DNA of 64,000 nt, taken from positions 1,626,501 through 1,690,500 of the forward strand of contig WARS01000026.1 in the NCBI GenBank assembly GCA_008933995.1, read 5' to 3'. The DNA comes from Datnioides undecimradiatus (Eukaryota; Chordata; Actinopteri; Lobotiformes; Datnioididae). Made by a program: the position numbers and the translations under genes. Numbering within the stretch: the stretch's first letter is position 1; each line of letters opens with the position of its first letter. This document shows positions 1 to 14,108 of this stretch, one piece after another. The notes below the pieces were generated by a model. The model ran no database searches. It worked only from the letters and a program-made list of their open reading frames with translations, and was not told where the DNA came from.

Positions 1-647
1 GGCAACACCAGACTTTACCTCTGGTCGCCTGCAGGCTGCGTTTCTGTCCAAGTCCCCGCTGAAGGTATCATTTCTTGCTCTCTATTATTCAGAAACCAAC
101 AAGCAGCTCCATGATGATGTTGTCAGATGTAGAGGAGGGCCAGCACACTCTACAGTCCAAAGATTCACAAAGTAACTTGTGCATGTTGGCAGCAAGAGGT
201 CACTATTTCACTGTTTAACAAACCTGGAGCTCTGCGGCATGACAGTGGCTTGATCCCAGTGAAATTCTTGCAAGGTCATGGTTTACATTTCCAAACAGCT
301 CCTTCCTCTGCAGTGGGAAGATATTCCACTCTTGGTCCAATGCCAGATTTTAAAATCTGCAGTATCTCAATCTTTGGTCATGTCAGGGTTATGGGTGCTA
401 CATGTTGATTTAGCCTGTTTGGTGTTTGTTATTGTCATCGCATAAAGTCAGACTGTGTGACTGTTTTGGGATTTACAAATTGAACAAAGCTGAATGTATT
501 CTTAAGATGCACGAGATTTTTCTCTCTTCTTCAGGTGGTTTCCAGGTCCAGTCACTATACTGGCACTGCAGTGGAGACTCTCTGATCCTGCTCGGAAAGG
601 AGCAGCTGTGTTTGTGCTACATGGATACTGACCAGGAGGACAAGTAA
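1..647 (+). CDS. wrap73: WD repeat-containing protein WRAP73, last two coding exons (partial)
   Basis: This is the 3' end of a gene that begins before the window. Exon 1-64 reads in frame from base 1 ([17 protein letters not shown]) and ends at a GT donor at 65-66. Exon 535-647 follows a CTTCTTCAG acceptor and ends with TAA at 645-647. The splice restores a glycine codon, and the product ends [13 protein letters not shown]. The sequence resembles the final WD-repeat blade and tail of human WRAP73 (WDR8) as I recall it. That family works at centrosomes and spindle poles with SSX2IP in microtubule anchoring; this role is family knowledge, not seen here. The gene is convergent with tprg1l, as in human. 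The tail looks shorter than the human one. Confidence 0.88.
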
Positions 648-970
648 AACACACAAAAACACAGGCCTCCAGAAGTACTGGATTACTGTCCATGCTTGTT
701 TAGTTTGAATAAGTTAAAGTGATGACCAAAAGACTGGTGTGAAGATGACTCCTAAGGCCCTCAGTGCAGGTTACTGAGATGCTCCTAAAAACATGTGGAG
801 AACCTGACATTCCTGTGATACTTTTTAAACAGCCAGAAGCACTAGATTCAACACTGTGAGCAGATAGAGGTTCGCAGAGTTTTATAGATTAAACTATACT
901 TTTAGTTTTAGGTATGTTGTGTTTTTAACCTGAAATTGTGTATTTTCAATAAAATTTTGTCATAAATAAC
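648..970 (+). other. wrap73: wrap73 3'UTR with polyadenylation signal
   Basis: Non-coding sequence follows the TAA stop. A canonical AATAAA lies at 948-953, about 300 bases past the stop, so cleavage is expected near 965-975. Nothing else is recognisable here. Confidence 0.7.
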
Positions 971-3106
971 GCATCGTAAGGGTAGTTACTAAAATTTTGC
1001 CTCCAACTCAGCTCAGTGTAACTTCAGAACATTAGAGTTTTAGTAAACACAGTAGCTGATTGATACGTAATAAGTCTTTAAAAAATACGATGCCGTCTCT
1101 GCAAAACATACATTTGCAATGGTGAAGCCATTACAAATGCTCCAGAAGGACTGACAACGCAGTTTTTGTCTCTTCATTTAGCCTAAAACAATCAACTGAT
1201 TGTACGTAGTAATGTAACGTAATGTCCTTCTTGGTGCCACTAATGGTTTCAACTGCTGACTGCTTGACACAAAGCTCTAATATTTGTGAATCTGAATCTG
1301 CTCTTCAGAAACAACACTGAGACAGACTGTGTGCAATGTGCAAGTGGTGTCATCTTTAATCTGGAAGTACTGCATCACTTCTACTAGTCGTTACCCAATA
1401 TGACCAAACCAGTAAGAATCTACACAGCAAACAGTACTAAATATATTAGGAGTGTATAACATGTCCATAAGGCATCATCTGTCTGCATGATGACCTATTT
1501 ATAAATACTTGACATGCTCAGCAACTTGTACTGTGGCTTAATCATTTTGTTGCAGTTCTTGACATTATGACCGTGATGCAAATGAATTTCTCATCAATGA
1601 TCAGAGACGTATTTATTATTATTCATTGTGGCTACTGCGCTACAAATATCTAGAACAAAAGGTAAGCCTTCACATCGTTTATAATAACGAGTTAATATCT
1701 TTTAAAATCCCTAAATAAAGTACTTCAGAACTGGCAATGAAATATTCATTTTCTGTAAGCATTCATGAGTTAATACTGTAGCATTAAAGTAACAGCAGAT
1801 AAATAAAACCTAATAATTATTTACAAATCCATTCAGGATATTCCTTTAAAAAAAACATCTGTCATGCAAACTCAACGTGCAGGGAACATGCACAAGTAAC
1901 GACCAGAAAGGGCATTTTTTTTGGACACAGTTATTCATTGGCATTGTTGGGCATGAACTTATGGCCAGTTGCCTTTGGTAGCACTACGATGAAAAAAAAA
2001 CATCACCTTAATCCCGTTCACAAGGTACAGACAGTATGTGGTTAATGGACTGAGACCGACCATATTCCCACTGCGGCAGAGTGCAAATGTGTGCCTGAAT
2101 GCAGGTTGCAGGACCTTTTTAAGGCAACATACAAACATCAAGACATGGTTTTTACAAGCTGATGTTGCAAAAACATCCCCAACATACAAGAGCATTTTAG
2201 CCATAGCAGCTAATGCAACTCTTTAAGTGGTGGATCAGCTTACTACTCTGACCAATGACTGAATTTAGGCGAAGGTAAGCATGGAGAGCACAACATTGGC
2301 CAATAAGGTCCAACATGTGATTTATCATGTCCACTAAAGTTTCATGGATGCTGAAGAGTGTGTTCCAGCTGTTATTTTCCACACAACACAGCTGACCCCA
2401 GAGCTTTAGCAGTGCAGATCATGGAACAGTTTCCCCTATTAGTAACATTTATTATCATGTGACATGACTACTGTTAAACTCAATCATATGCATTTCTGTA
2501 CCGTGAAGCTACCCCACAGCCCTGCCATCTGAATAGTGCAATCCCTCATTTCAGACCATGTTAATGTGGCAAATATGGAACATGTTGCTCTCCTCTTGTT
2601 TTTCTTTGCTGGAAAAAACAACCCCCTTGATTTCTGCATTCCTCTACCAAAATCCAAACATTAGTTTTGACAGTCTGTCAATCAGTGTTTAAACATGGAG
2701 CATTAGACTACAAGAAGCTCAATCTAGAGTAAGTACAGAGGTGATGGTGATGAACTCATGGAAGTGCTTTGTCCTTTCTCTCCAACTTATGTCACGTGTA
2801 TACACTCCTGAGGGCCCATGTGGGTATGACAGATCTGTAAGCAGCTCTTTGAAGGAACGGGACTTGGGCCTTAAAAACAAATGAATAGACAGCCCATGCT
2901 GTGCTGTGCATCGTTTACCTACAGTAGGTTGACCGCTTGTCTGTAACACCAACTTCAGGAAGTGTGGACTTCTCATGGGCTTAACTTACACACAGAGATT
3001 GGTGGCACATTACGCTGCAGTGGAGCGACTGCTTCCATCAGACAGCGCAGTGTTAACACAGACACATGGGTTGAACTCTTGTTGTAATTCGGAGAAACTG
3101 TGGATT
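971..3106 (-). other. Probable tprg1l 3'UTR and the gap between convergent genes
   Basis: About 2.1 kb lies between the wrap73 poly(A) site and the tprg1l stop codon, with no convincing coding sequence on either strand. Minus-strand AATAAA signals (TTTATT on the plus strand) occur near 2448-2453 and 1612-1617, and an ATTAAA near 1352. Any of these could end the tprg1l transcript. I cannot tell which is used. Confidence 0.45.
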
Positions 3107-5684
<2,578 letters not shown>

Positions 5685-6329
5685 GGTGCAACAAACGCTG
5701 TTCGCGGAGCTTCCCAACGGTGTGTGCCAAGTGTTAGATTAGAAAATGTCCTTTCGGGGATGCGGACTCACCCATTGCGCACCAATAATGTTTTGATTGT
5801 GAGGACTAGAAGGAAGTAGTGCCCCCTTGCTTCACTTCCCCCTATAATTTCCTCCCTCTTAAAGGGACATACTAGTTTTAATCTAGCTAATTACACAAGC
5901 AGGTGCTTAGAGTAGATGAGCCCACGCAACCTAGCTATCAGAGCTGTGATTGCTAAATAATGTGAAGTTTGGTGTCAGTTTTAATTTTGATTTATTCTTT
6001 ATTTGATTAAAATTTACATGTAGTCTAAACTGTAGTATTTGGCAGATTAATAATGTCTGGGGCCTATTTGAATTCCCATGAGAGGAAGAGAAGGTGAGTA
6101 AGACACTTCATTGAGTCTATAGACCAGCGCTGGTTTATGGGCTGAGTTAAGATGTTTGAGTCTGTTATTCTACAAAATACCTCTGACATCCTGCAGTGAC
6201 ACATGAAAAATACTGTTGACAAATGGGTTAGGGTGATATTTTATGCAAACACAGACAAAACACATTAAGGAGTTCCCTTCAGTCACATGTCTGCATTATG
6301 ATCTTTTGTTTGACCACATTTAGAAACAG

Positions 6330-6700
6330 ATTCAAAACCAGCTTTACTGATCAAGTTACTTATACACGGAATTTGACTCTATGTTTTGTATTTGTCTCCG
6401 AGGGCAGTTTTTAAGAATATTCATACAACATATAGACATAAAGCTAAAAGCAAAAAGGACAGCAAAGATAGATAAACAATTAATATCTATGTACTTACAA
6501 GTAGGTGAAAAGTAGATATGTAAATAAATAAAAATGAAAATGAACAATGAACACAAACATGCAATATATACAAGTAAAACTATTTGTATAAGGAATACAA
6601 TAGTAATAAAATAGAAATGCATTGGAGTGCTGCAATAATTATTATAAATTAAATGTTTATGTAACAGGTTACCTTATATATTTACTTTATATACATGAAG
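6330..6700. repeat. Decayed dispersed teleost repeat
   Basis: The run around 6340-6380 (TTTACTGATCAAGTTACTTA, then GGAATTTGACTC), followed by AT-rich sequence with many AAATAAATA-like words, resembles a common interspersed fish repeat that I recognise only by its opening words. I cannot assign a family or exact ends. Confidence 0.35.
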
Positions 6701-8245
6701 TAGGTAGATATGTGCATCATTTACATGTATACATATCAATATAGAGTATATACAGCATGCATAGATTTATATTTAATCATGATGATGGTATATTCATGTT
6801 AGAAGAAACCCAAAGCATTTAAACTACGTAACACAATTTATATTTTGCAGAAACTGGTGATGTTTTAGTGTTGTGATGACTGTTCACTATAGTGGTGACC
6901 TGTGGAACCTGTTCTGGTGACCTAAGTCTAAAGTGCTCTATAGAGCCCACTAAAGGTGAGAAGGTGGAACAGGTTTCAGTCAGAGACTGATGGATGGAGG
7001 GCATGATGTATCTGGCTGCTTTGGTTCACTACTTGTCTGACTGATTATGATCTTCATCTTGGTTTAAAGTTCATTTTGCATAAATATTTATCCACATTAA
7101 AGCAATAACAAGGTGAAATTAGCCACCACTTAACAAATGAGACAGTAATGTTAGAACATTTTAAGTAATTTGGGTGTTTCAGTGTGGATTTTTGATTCAA
7201 TCCTTTTAATCCAGCCAAAGGATAATTAAATGGTTAACAGTAAGTGACCTCTGTTGGTGCTTGGTGATTTGGATTTTCTAAGATTGCTGCTGTGAGATCC
7301 TATTAGATTCACACACATAACAAGATGTTTGGTACTCAATGATCTTCAAAACATTATGTTAACTGTGAAGTAAGTTGCTCTGTATGTTAGTACAGCCTTT
7401 ACACAGCACGGATGCCAATGTGCTATTACCAAACTTTTTCTGCCATGGCTGCACAATTTTCAGGGCTTAGAGTTGAAGAATTGTTTGGCCTCTGCGCATT
7501 CATTAATCTCAGACATCCTCTTACCAACCTGGCTTAGTTGGACTGATTGAGCATTTCATTCATACCCTTTAGTCTATGCTTCTGTGTTGACCTACCATAG
7601 CAGTATTCATGCTAGCAACTCCTTCAGTTCATGTATGTGCAGTGGTTGTATCTGTGATAGTGGTACAGCAGTAGATTAGTGTGAACTGCATTTGAAACAA
7701 CACAATTCACCAATCAATACAGAGGAACAACCTGTTGGAAGTGTAATCAGCCAATCAGCTGTGTGCCACAGTACCACTTGAAGAAGATGTTGTAATTCAA
7801 AAATGAATGATGTAACATTGACCTGACTTCACTGTCAGCATCCTAAGACCCTGCAGAAGATCTCTATGTGTTACTTGTGTCGATAAACAAATCGATGACA
7901 GAGATCCCAGTTGTGGTTTTGCTGAAGAATGTGATAAAATAAAATGATGGTCACACAGATAGCTAAAGGGTGTTTTGGGGTCTTATTATTAAGCAGAGGG
8001 CAAGCAGTGCTAATTTCCAGGTTACAGCCATATACTTCTTCTCAGCCAACTCACTTTAAACCTTCTTCAGCAAAACACAGCAACTACATTCCCTTTGTAG
8101 CTTTTGAAAAGTGACAAAACAAAATACTTAGGGGACTAATAATGTTGAAGGAAACGATGTAGGAAGATAAATCACAGCAGGAGTTAAGTGACACTGTCAC
8201 CGTGTGAGAGGAGTTCCCTGCTCCAAGACCATTGCTGTTGTTTGA

Positions 8246-8259
8246 CCAGGAGGGGGCAC
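8246..8259 (+). promoter_or_regulatory. CTCF-like motif
   Basis: CCAGGAGGGGGCAC matches the vertebrate CTCF core CCASYAGRKGGCRS at 13 of 14 positions by eye. Binding is not shown. It is on the plus strand, between tprg1l and the C1q gene. Confidence 0.35.
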
Positions 8260-8695
8260 TGCAGTCCACTGAATTACATTGTTTGCACAGCTTTACATGC
8301 AGTCATCAGAAGGCAGAACATATCCAGATCACCACCAGAGACTTTACTCAGCTACTCAATGTTTTGCCCAAAGAATCCCACTAAACCATCCCACCTTCAC
8401 TGTCTGATGCTTTGAACTTTGTTCTTTATTTATTCCGCTGACCGATAGCTGTGCTGTTTATGGTACTTTAAAATGTGATTTTTAAATTACTGCCATTTCT
8501 CTTACTTAATTCCTCTGAGTGCTCTTACATACAGGGACAAATAAACATCGAATGTGTTTTTGTATTTGAAAGCTAGACTACAAAGCATTTCGAAATCCAA
8601 TAATGTGACGATATAACCAAATTGTCATAGCTGTTTGGAAATGATTAATGTTTGATTTGGCAGAAATATATTTATGGTTGCACAGCAGTTAAACC

Positions 8696-8782
8696 CACTA
8701 CTCAAAGTATTTTTTATACACAGTGAGTAAACATGATGTGCGTTAAACTGGCCTTCTGGGACTCATTAATGAGATTATAGTG
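8696..8782. repeat. Diverged ~90-bp repeat, upstream copy
   Basis: This copy shares three blocks in the same order with 12175-12265: CACTACTCAAA, AGTGAGTAA and CTCATTAATGAGATT followed by TAGTG. The block CTCATTAATGAG (8762-8773) is a perfect 12-base palindrome. The two copies bracket the C1q gene. Confidence 0.65.
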
Positions 8783-10120
8783 GCAGATTAAGGCTGTCTG
8801 TAGGGCAGGAGCTAAGAAATTTAGCAGCTGCATGCAGTGTGGAACCAACGCCTGGAGAGTCCTGAAGTCATGAGAGCAACTCAATTTCTAGTATGTAGGG
8901 CACCCTAAAGAGCACTGCTCATGTTTTATCTTCTATAGGGACCACCCAGCTGGTTTTGCAGCATTGTTTCACACATGGCAGCAATAGGGGGAGCAATTTC
9001 CAACTACATCAAAAATATTTACAAATATTACACTCTCTGATACTCAGTGGTGAAGAATTATAGTCCCAGCTGCTCAACTGTGAAAGAGTTTTGATGAAAC
9101 CTAAACAATAACAGAACAACCCACTCTAGTGGAGGCTCCTGTTGACCTTGACCTTTAAAGGTTGTGCTCATCCACAGTTGCATGATTGTGAATAATTGTA
9201 CATAATAAACCAGGATTGTGTTTTTTATCCATTACTTCAATGCTTGCTCAGATTTTGCATTGATGTACTGAGATCAGTTTGTAACACAGTTTGAAGTGAG
9301 TCAACATTGTTGTGTGCATGTGCAGCTTTGCCACAAAGGTGCACATTTGACTCCTGCTAAATGTCAAATGAACAAATATGAAAATGAAAATATTTATAAA
9401 TTGACTTTAACAGTTTACATTGCCAATATTTCACATTCAAAGTTTAGTTCTGTTATGTATTGATAGCATTACAGTGTCAATTAACACAGCTCTACAGTTC
9501 AGCACTTGTCTTTGGTTTTGGCAGAGACTTCTTCATTTCAGTTAGGGAAACTGAGGCTGTTGAAGATCACACATGACTGCTGCTGACTGCCTGTGGGTGT
9601 TTGTGTATCATTGTGTTGTTGCTGCCCAAAAGTCAGACTTTATTCCTGTGCTTGATTTATTGAGGAAGCAAAGACAGAAAACTGTTCTTTATCAATCATC
9701 CAACTTGGGTTTCTGATAAGCTTTATCTCAGTTAATTAACAACCAGAGGGAGGTCACTGTACCTGTATGCGTCACTGACGCTTGAACAGATAGGACTGAT
9801 CATTTATGTTTATGTGAATCATTTAAAGCCAGTGCAGGAGTACACTGGTTTTTAATAATGCACAATGTAGTAATTAAAATGTGCTCGAAACCTCTTAAAT
9901 GACACATGGAGATTCTGAGTACCACAACACTGAGAGTAGGTACAATGTTTGGTTAACTGGTTATTCGAGGATTCAGTCTAACAGATACTGATAAATCATT
10001 TTATGTTTGTGAACTGTGTTTATAGTGTTGTTTACCAGATGAAATGCTTCAAGTGTTATCAAATGGATCTCTGGCACGTGTCTCCTATAGATGTTTCAGG
10101 TAATGACTGATCTGCACTAG
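8783..10120. other. Upstream flank of the C1q gene
   Basis: AT-rich non-coding DNA. No ORF with recognisable protein similarity and no structured repeat was seen, so it is presumably regulatory flank. Confidence 0.4.
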
Positions 10121-10124
10121 ACAC

Positions 10125-10132
10125 TATTTAAG
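10125..10132 (+). promoter_or_regulatory. Probable TATA box of the C1q-domain gene
   Basis: TATTTAAG lies 56 bases before the chosen ATG at 10188. Spacing of about 30 bases would put the transcript start near 10155 and give a very short 5'UTR. Confidence 0.45.
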
Positions 10133-10187
10133 GCTGGGACTAAAACAGAAACGACCAAGTAAAAGTGCAAAGACTGCCACTCTGAGA

Positions 10188-11611
10188 ATGGAGATGACAA
10201 TGTGTTTCCCACTGTTGCTGCTGATCTGCTCTCTCTGCTTGGCTCAGATACATCCAGAGTCTGACAATGAAATTACTCCGCTTGAAAAGCAAACTGAACT
10301 GCAGAGAAGAGACCCAACAAAGGCTCCTGACCAGCAACAGACCTGTGCACAGGACCTCCATGCTCTGTTGAGAGAGATGAGTGTTTCTTTGGCTGAGCAG
10401 AGGGTGGAGATGAGGCACTTACAGAGAGATAATGAAGGTACAGTGGTGTGTAAGGTGGGCAGGGGAGCAATAGCAATAACAGCAACTGCTTTGTTGCAGG
10501 GATTTTCACAACAAAGTTTCATGCTAGTTGATACACAAAGAATAATAACATTTGCAAACAGTGTGTTATCATTTAATTTTTTTTTCAGCCCAGGCAGCCA
10601 AGCTGAGAGAACTGGAGCTACAAAAGATAGAGGTTGAGAGGCTGAAGCAACAGCTACAAGGTCTGTGTGTACTGTGCAATGACAAAGAGTTTTTGTCCAA
10701 ATTAAACACTGTACTGAAAACTGTGGTGATATGATTTGGATTGCTTTCACTGGTTTATTTCAAATTGAATCTTTTGTGATCAACTTCAGCCCTAACAGCA
10801 GAGCTGATCACCATCAAAGACAGAACAAATAAGACAGAAAACCATGTGGAAGCTCTGAGGAGAGATGGACAAGGTAAGACTTGAACTACCTAACTAAACT
10901 AGCAATTTAGTAATCAAACATGATATTCACATAATTTAAAACATTATCTAGAATGGTGAATTGGACAATTATATGCAAAATGTTTTGTATGGATAATAAC
11001 TGGATGGAATTTGGAAACATGCTTATTGTGACCATCGCGTTGCTTTAACATCAGCCACTATAAACAACTTTATGCTCCCCTGTCTCAGTCAAACAGGTGG
11101 CTTTCTCAGCCTCTTTGTTAGCTTCAGGCTCAGGAACTGTTGGGCCATTTAACACACACACTCCTCTGGTCTTCAGACATGTTGTCACAAATGTTGGAAA
11201 TGCCTACAATCCAAGCACAGGTACCCGAACTCACAAATTTTCAATAATTCATTTGCCTCCTTGGCTGTGTTGTGTGACTTCAACCTGGTTGACAAAGTCA
11301 GTGATAAAAAAAAAACATGTCCCACAGGTTTTTTCATTGCGCCAGTGAGAGGAGCCTACCACTTTGAGTTCCACATAGGTGCACATGGACATGCTTCCCA
11401 TCCTACAGGTGCTGTGCTGGTCAAGAATGGAGGCCATATTTTTATTGCATATGCACATCAGACATCCCATTATGGGACCTCATCTAATGGTGCCACGCTG
11501 CTTCTAGAGGTGGGAGATGTGGTGTTTTTGCGTCTTTGGGTTAACACAAGGATTTTTGACAGTGAAAATCACCATAGTACCTTCAGTGGTCATCTGCTTT
11601 TCACCATGTGA
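10188..11611 (+). CDS. Secreted coiled-coil C1q-domain protein (C1q-like), complete, five exons
   Basis: Exons are 10188-10437, 10589-10660, 10790-10873, 11089-11220 and 11328-11611, all GT/AG, giving 273 residues. Residues 1-20 ([20 protein letters not shown]) form a signal peptide. A linker follows, then a heptad-rich coiled coil (about residues 60-138, [19 protein letters not shown]) with a possible N-glycosylation site NKT. The C-terminal C1q domain (about 140-273) runs from VAFSASL through [13 protein letters not shown] to [10 protein letters not shown]. There is no Gly-X-Y collagen tract, so it belongs with the collagen-less C1q-like and cerebellin-like proteins expanded in teleosts. 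C1q domains trimerise; the coiled coil probably drives assembly. Ligand and tissue are unknown, and I cannot assign an ortholog. Confidence 0.9.
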
Positions 11612-12053
11612 GAGGATGTGAATCCTTTTTTATTTAGCTTACTGACAGCTGGCACATACTGCAGCAGTGTAGCAGTAATTGTTGATTAACTTGTAATTTC
11701 TTTTATATGAAATCTGCATTGGCAACAATCCAAAGCAACAATAATCCTTTTGAAAAAAAAAAAAGGTATATGAATCTTTCATCTGCATCTCTTTGTGGAT
11801 TTGCAGCAAAATGCACATGTATGGACTGTGAGGGAAAACTTGTGACAGATTATTTGAAGATTAGAAAAAGGATGTGCAGTAATAATTGTGGACATTTTTG
11901 CTTTTTTAACTTTGTATCTACATGTTGGTGCACAGGAATGCTGTATCAGTACCTACACGAACGCTGTATAACAGAGCTTTGTAGCAACAGTTATTTGTGT
12001 ATATTAAACATATTGTGTTTCGTGTTATTATTGTATTGTGTCTTTTTTTTTTG

Positions 12054-12059
12054 AATAAA
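12054..12059 (+). promoter_or_regulatory. Polyadenylation signal of the C1q-domain gene
   Basis: AATAAA about 440 bases after the TGA stop, following a T-rich run. The 3'UTR is therefore about 11612-12080 and contains no other recognisable feature. Confidence 0.65.
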
Positions 12060-12174
12060 AACACATTAATACAGTACCGCCTGTGGACTTTTCTTCAAGT
12101 CAAAGGAAAATTTTGTTTCAAATGAAATTGTCTTATTGTTAGCAAAACTAATAAAATGTAAGAAAGATAAGATT

Positions 12175-12265
12175 CACTACTCAAATGTGAATTGCTTTTT
12201 TTATGCATAGTGAGTAATTCTAATGTAATTCAAACTCTGTTGCGCTCATTAATGAGATTGTAGTG
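12175..12265. repeat. Diverged ~90-bp repeat, downstream copy
   Basis: This copy starts about 100 bases past the C1q poly(A) site. It shares CACTACTCAAA, AGTGAGTAA and the palindromic CTCATTAATGAG (12245-12256) with the copy at 8696-8782. The spacers between blocks differ, so the duplication is old. Confidence 0.65.
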
Positions 12266-13120
12266 ACCATATTCTTAAATACACATAATAGTTGTGTTTT
12301 AATCACTTATTTTTCTAACTATAATGTTCTGTAATATTTCCATCTTTCCATCATCTCATTTTAAACAGCTGTTCTCACAGCTGTTGATGAGAGTTTAAAC
12401 TCAATCAAAACTGAAAAATACATCTTCACTTGTGAAACATTTCGTCATGACTTCATGAGTTAACACTTGTCTTTATTAATTTGCAAAGACTAAAATCAGT
12501 AAAATGTAACACTCAGGGTCTCATGACGCTTTCGTACATTGACGCATGCTACTTACGTACTTCTCTGTCCTGATGTTTTAAGCTAAGCTATTCTCTGCAA
12601 TTATATAATACATCATGTTATTACGTTTTCATCCACAATACAATTTGAATGTATATATTGGGAAAATGGATGTGCTAGTAGCGTCGGAATTGTGTACTAG
12701 TTATAGATCAGCACAATTGTGTTTTAGTATATAATTTACACTTATAGCTGCTGCAAGAGCCTGCACTAATGCAAACTATTTGATAAGGCTGCAAATGATT
12801 GATTTCAGTATTTTCCTTCCTCCTTCCTTCTATCACATTCAGTATCACATGACTGTAAATTTATAGTAGTAAAAAAAATTGCCAATGAATATCCCACCAA
12901 AGGTGACTTTTAAAGTCTGTTTAGTCCAATAAATAGTCCAAAAACACCATAAAACAGAGAGAAGCACCAAATCTTTGTGGTTGAGAAGCTGGACCTAATA
13001 AATATTAGCTTGCTTGATAAATGGTTTAGATTAACTGACAGCTTTTCAGCTCGAAACAGGAGGGAAAACATTTGCTGGATTGTCTTTCACTGTTCGTTCT
13101 TACAAACACTCAGCGGACAT
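12266..13120. other. Intergenic DNA between the C1q gene and the prdm16 3' end
   Basis: AT-rich non-coding DNA. A further TTTATT (12473-12478) could serve as a distal minus-strand poly(A) signal for prdm16. Nothing else is recognisable. Confidence 0.4.
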
Positions 13121-13142
13121 CTCATTTAAAAAGCACACAGGT

Positions 13143-13148
13143 TTTATT
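13143..13148 (-). promoter_or_regulatory. prdm16: Probable prdm16 polyadenylation signal
   Basis: TTTATT on the plus strand is AATAAA in the prdm16 mRNA sense. Cleavage would fall near 13120-13130. A more distal site near 12473 cannot be excluded. Confidence 0.5.
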
Positions 13149-14089
13149 GCATATCAATTTCATGTATAAATTCTTCATAGCATTGGAAAGATTACATTTG
13201 GTATACATTGCTATTCTACAGAATTAACATCAGAGTCATATCTTTTCAATGAAATTTCTCTAAAGTACATTTTCAATAATCACAAGCATCAAAAGAACTG
13301 CAATTTCAGAATTGTTCAATATTATTCTACAATCCTTTATTGTTTTTCATTATGTCTTGTCCCACAAGTCTTTTCTATGTCTTTCAGAGCCACCTGTAAG
13401 GCAGTCAAGAACTTGAAGTCAAACCTACTAACCTAACCACATGTACAATAAGTGCATCTACGGATTTATTTTTTCATTTCTTTTTTTTTCTCATTTTTTG
13501 ATTTGATACACATTTCACAAATGGACATCATTATGACTGCTAAACACGTCATGCACAATATCTTTTTTTTGTTTGTTTTCAATAAACATAACAGAGGCGA
13601 TATACAACTCAGATTCAAACAAAACAAGCACCATCCATTTAAACCCATATTTTTCAATGATTTTTTTTCTTCAGACAAATGCATCATTGTTTTTCATTCT
13701 TTAAAATACTATACAGTTAAAAAGAAAACAATATGTATACTTTTACTTTCTCCTGTAACAGTGGGGGGAAAAACAGCAACCATGTTCTATTATGCTGAAA
13801 CATATTTCAGCGACCATCTGCCAGAATACTTTCTGAAGTTGGCAAAATGGAATATTTCAATGCCTTCAATGCCTTTGCTTTACACAGCGCGTACTTATTA
13901 CAGTAGTCCATGACATGAATTACTACATATAGTCAACCTAAAAACTTAGCAACCCAAGTCTTTACATTTTATAACCACGAGTTGGAAAACAATGAGTTTA
14001 CCATGAATGAAATCTCATTCAGTAGAATTATAAAAAAAGACTTCTGTCTTAAGAAAAATGAGATGATGCATCAGTCCTAGCATCACACT

Positions 14090-14108
14090 ACCACCTGCTG
14101 TGGTGAGG
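14090..14108 (-). promoter_or_regulatory. CTCF-like motif, minus orientation
   Basis: On the minus strand ACAGCAGGTGGTAG fits the CTCF core at 12 of 14 positions by eye. It lies in the prdm16 3'UTR. Weak evidence on its own. Confidence 0.22.

Larger units (their letters stand above)
5820..8690. other. Intergenic AT-rich DNA
   Basis: No coding exon with family similarity is visible between tprg1l and the C1q gene. The stretch contains a decayed repeat around 6330-6700 and a CTCF-like site at 8246. An AATAAA occurs near 8540 on the plus strand with no recognisable gene before it. Confidence 0.5.

Noticed and set aside
13452-13913. 153-codon plus-strand ORF after the C1q gene
   Set aside because: It is Phe/Ile/Lys-rich translation of AT-rich prdm16 3'UTR, with no domain or splice context.
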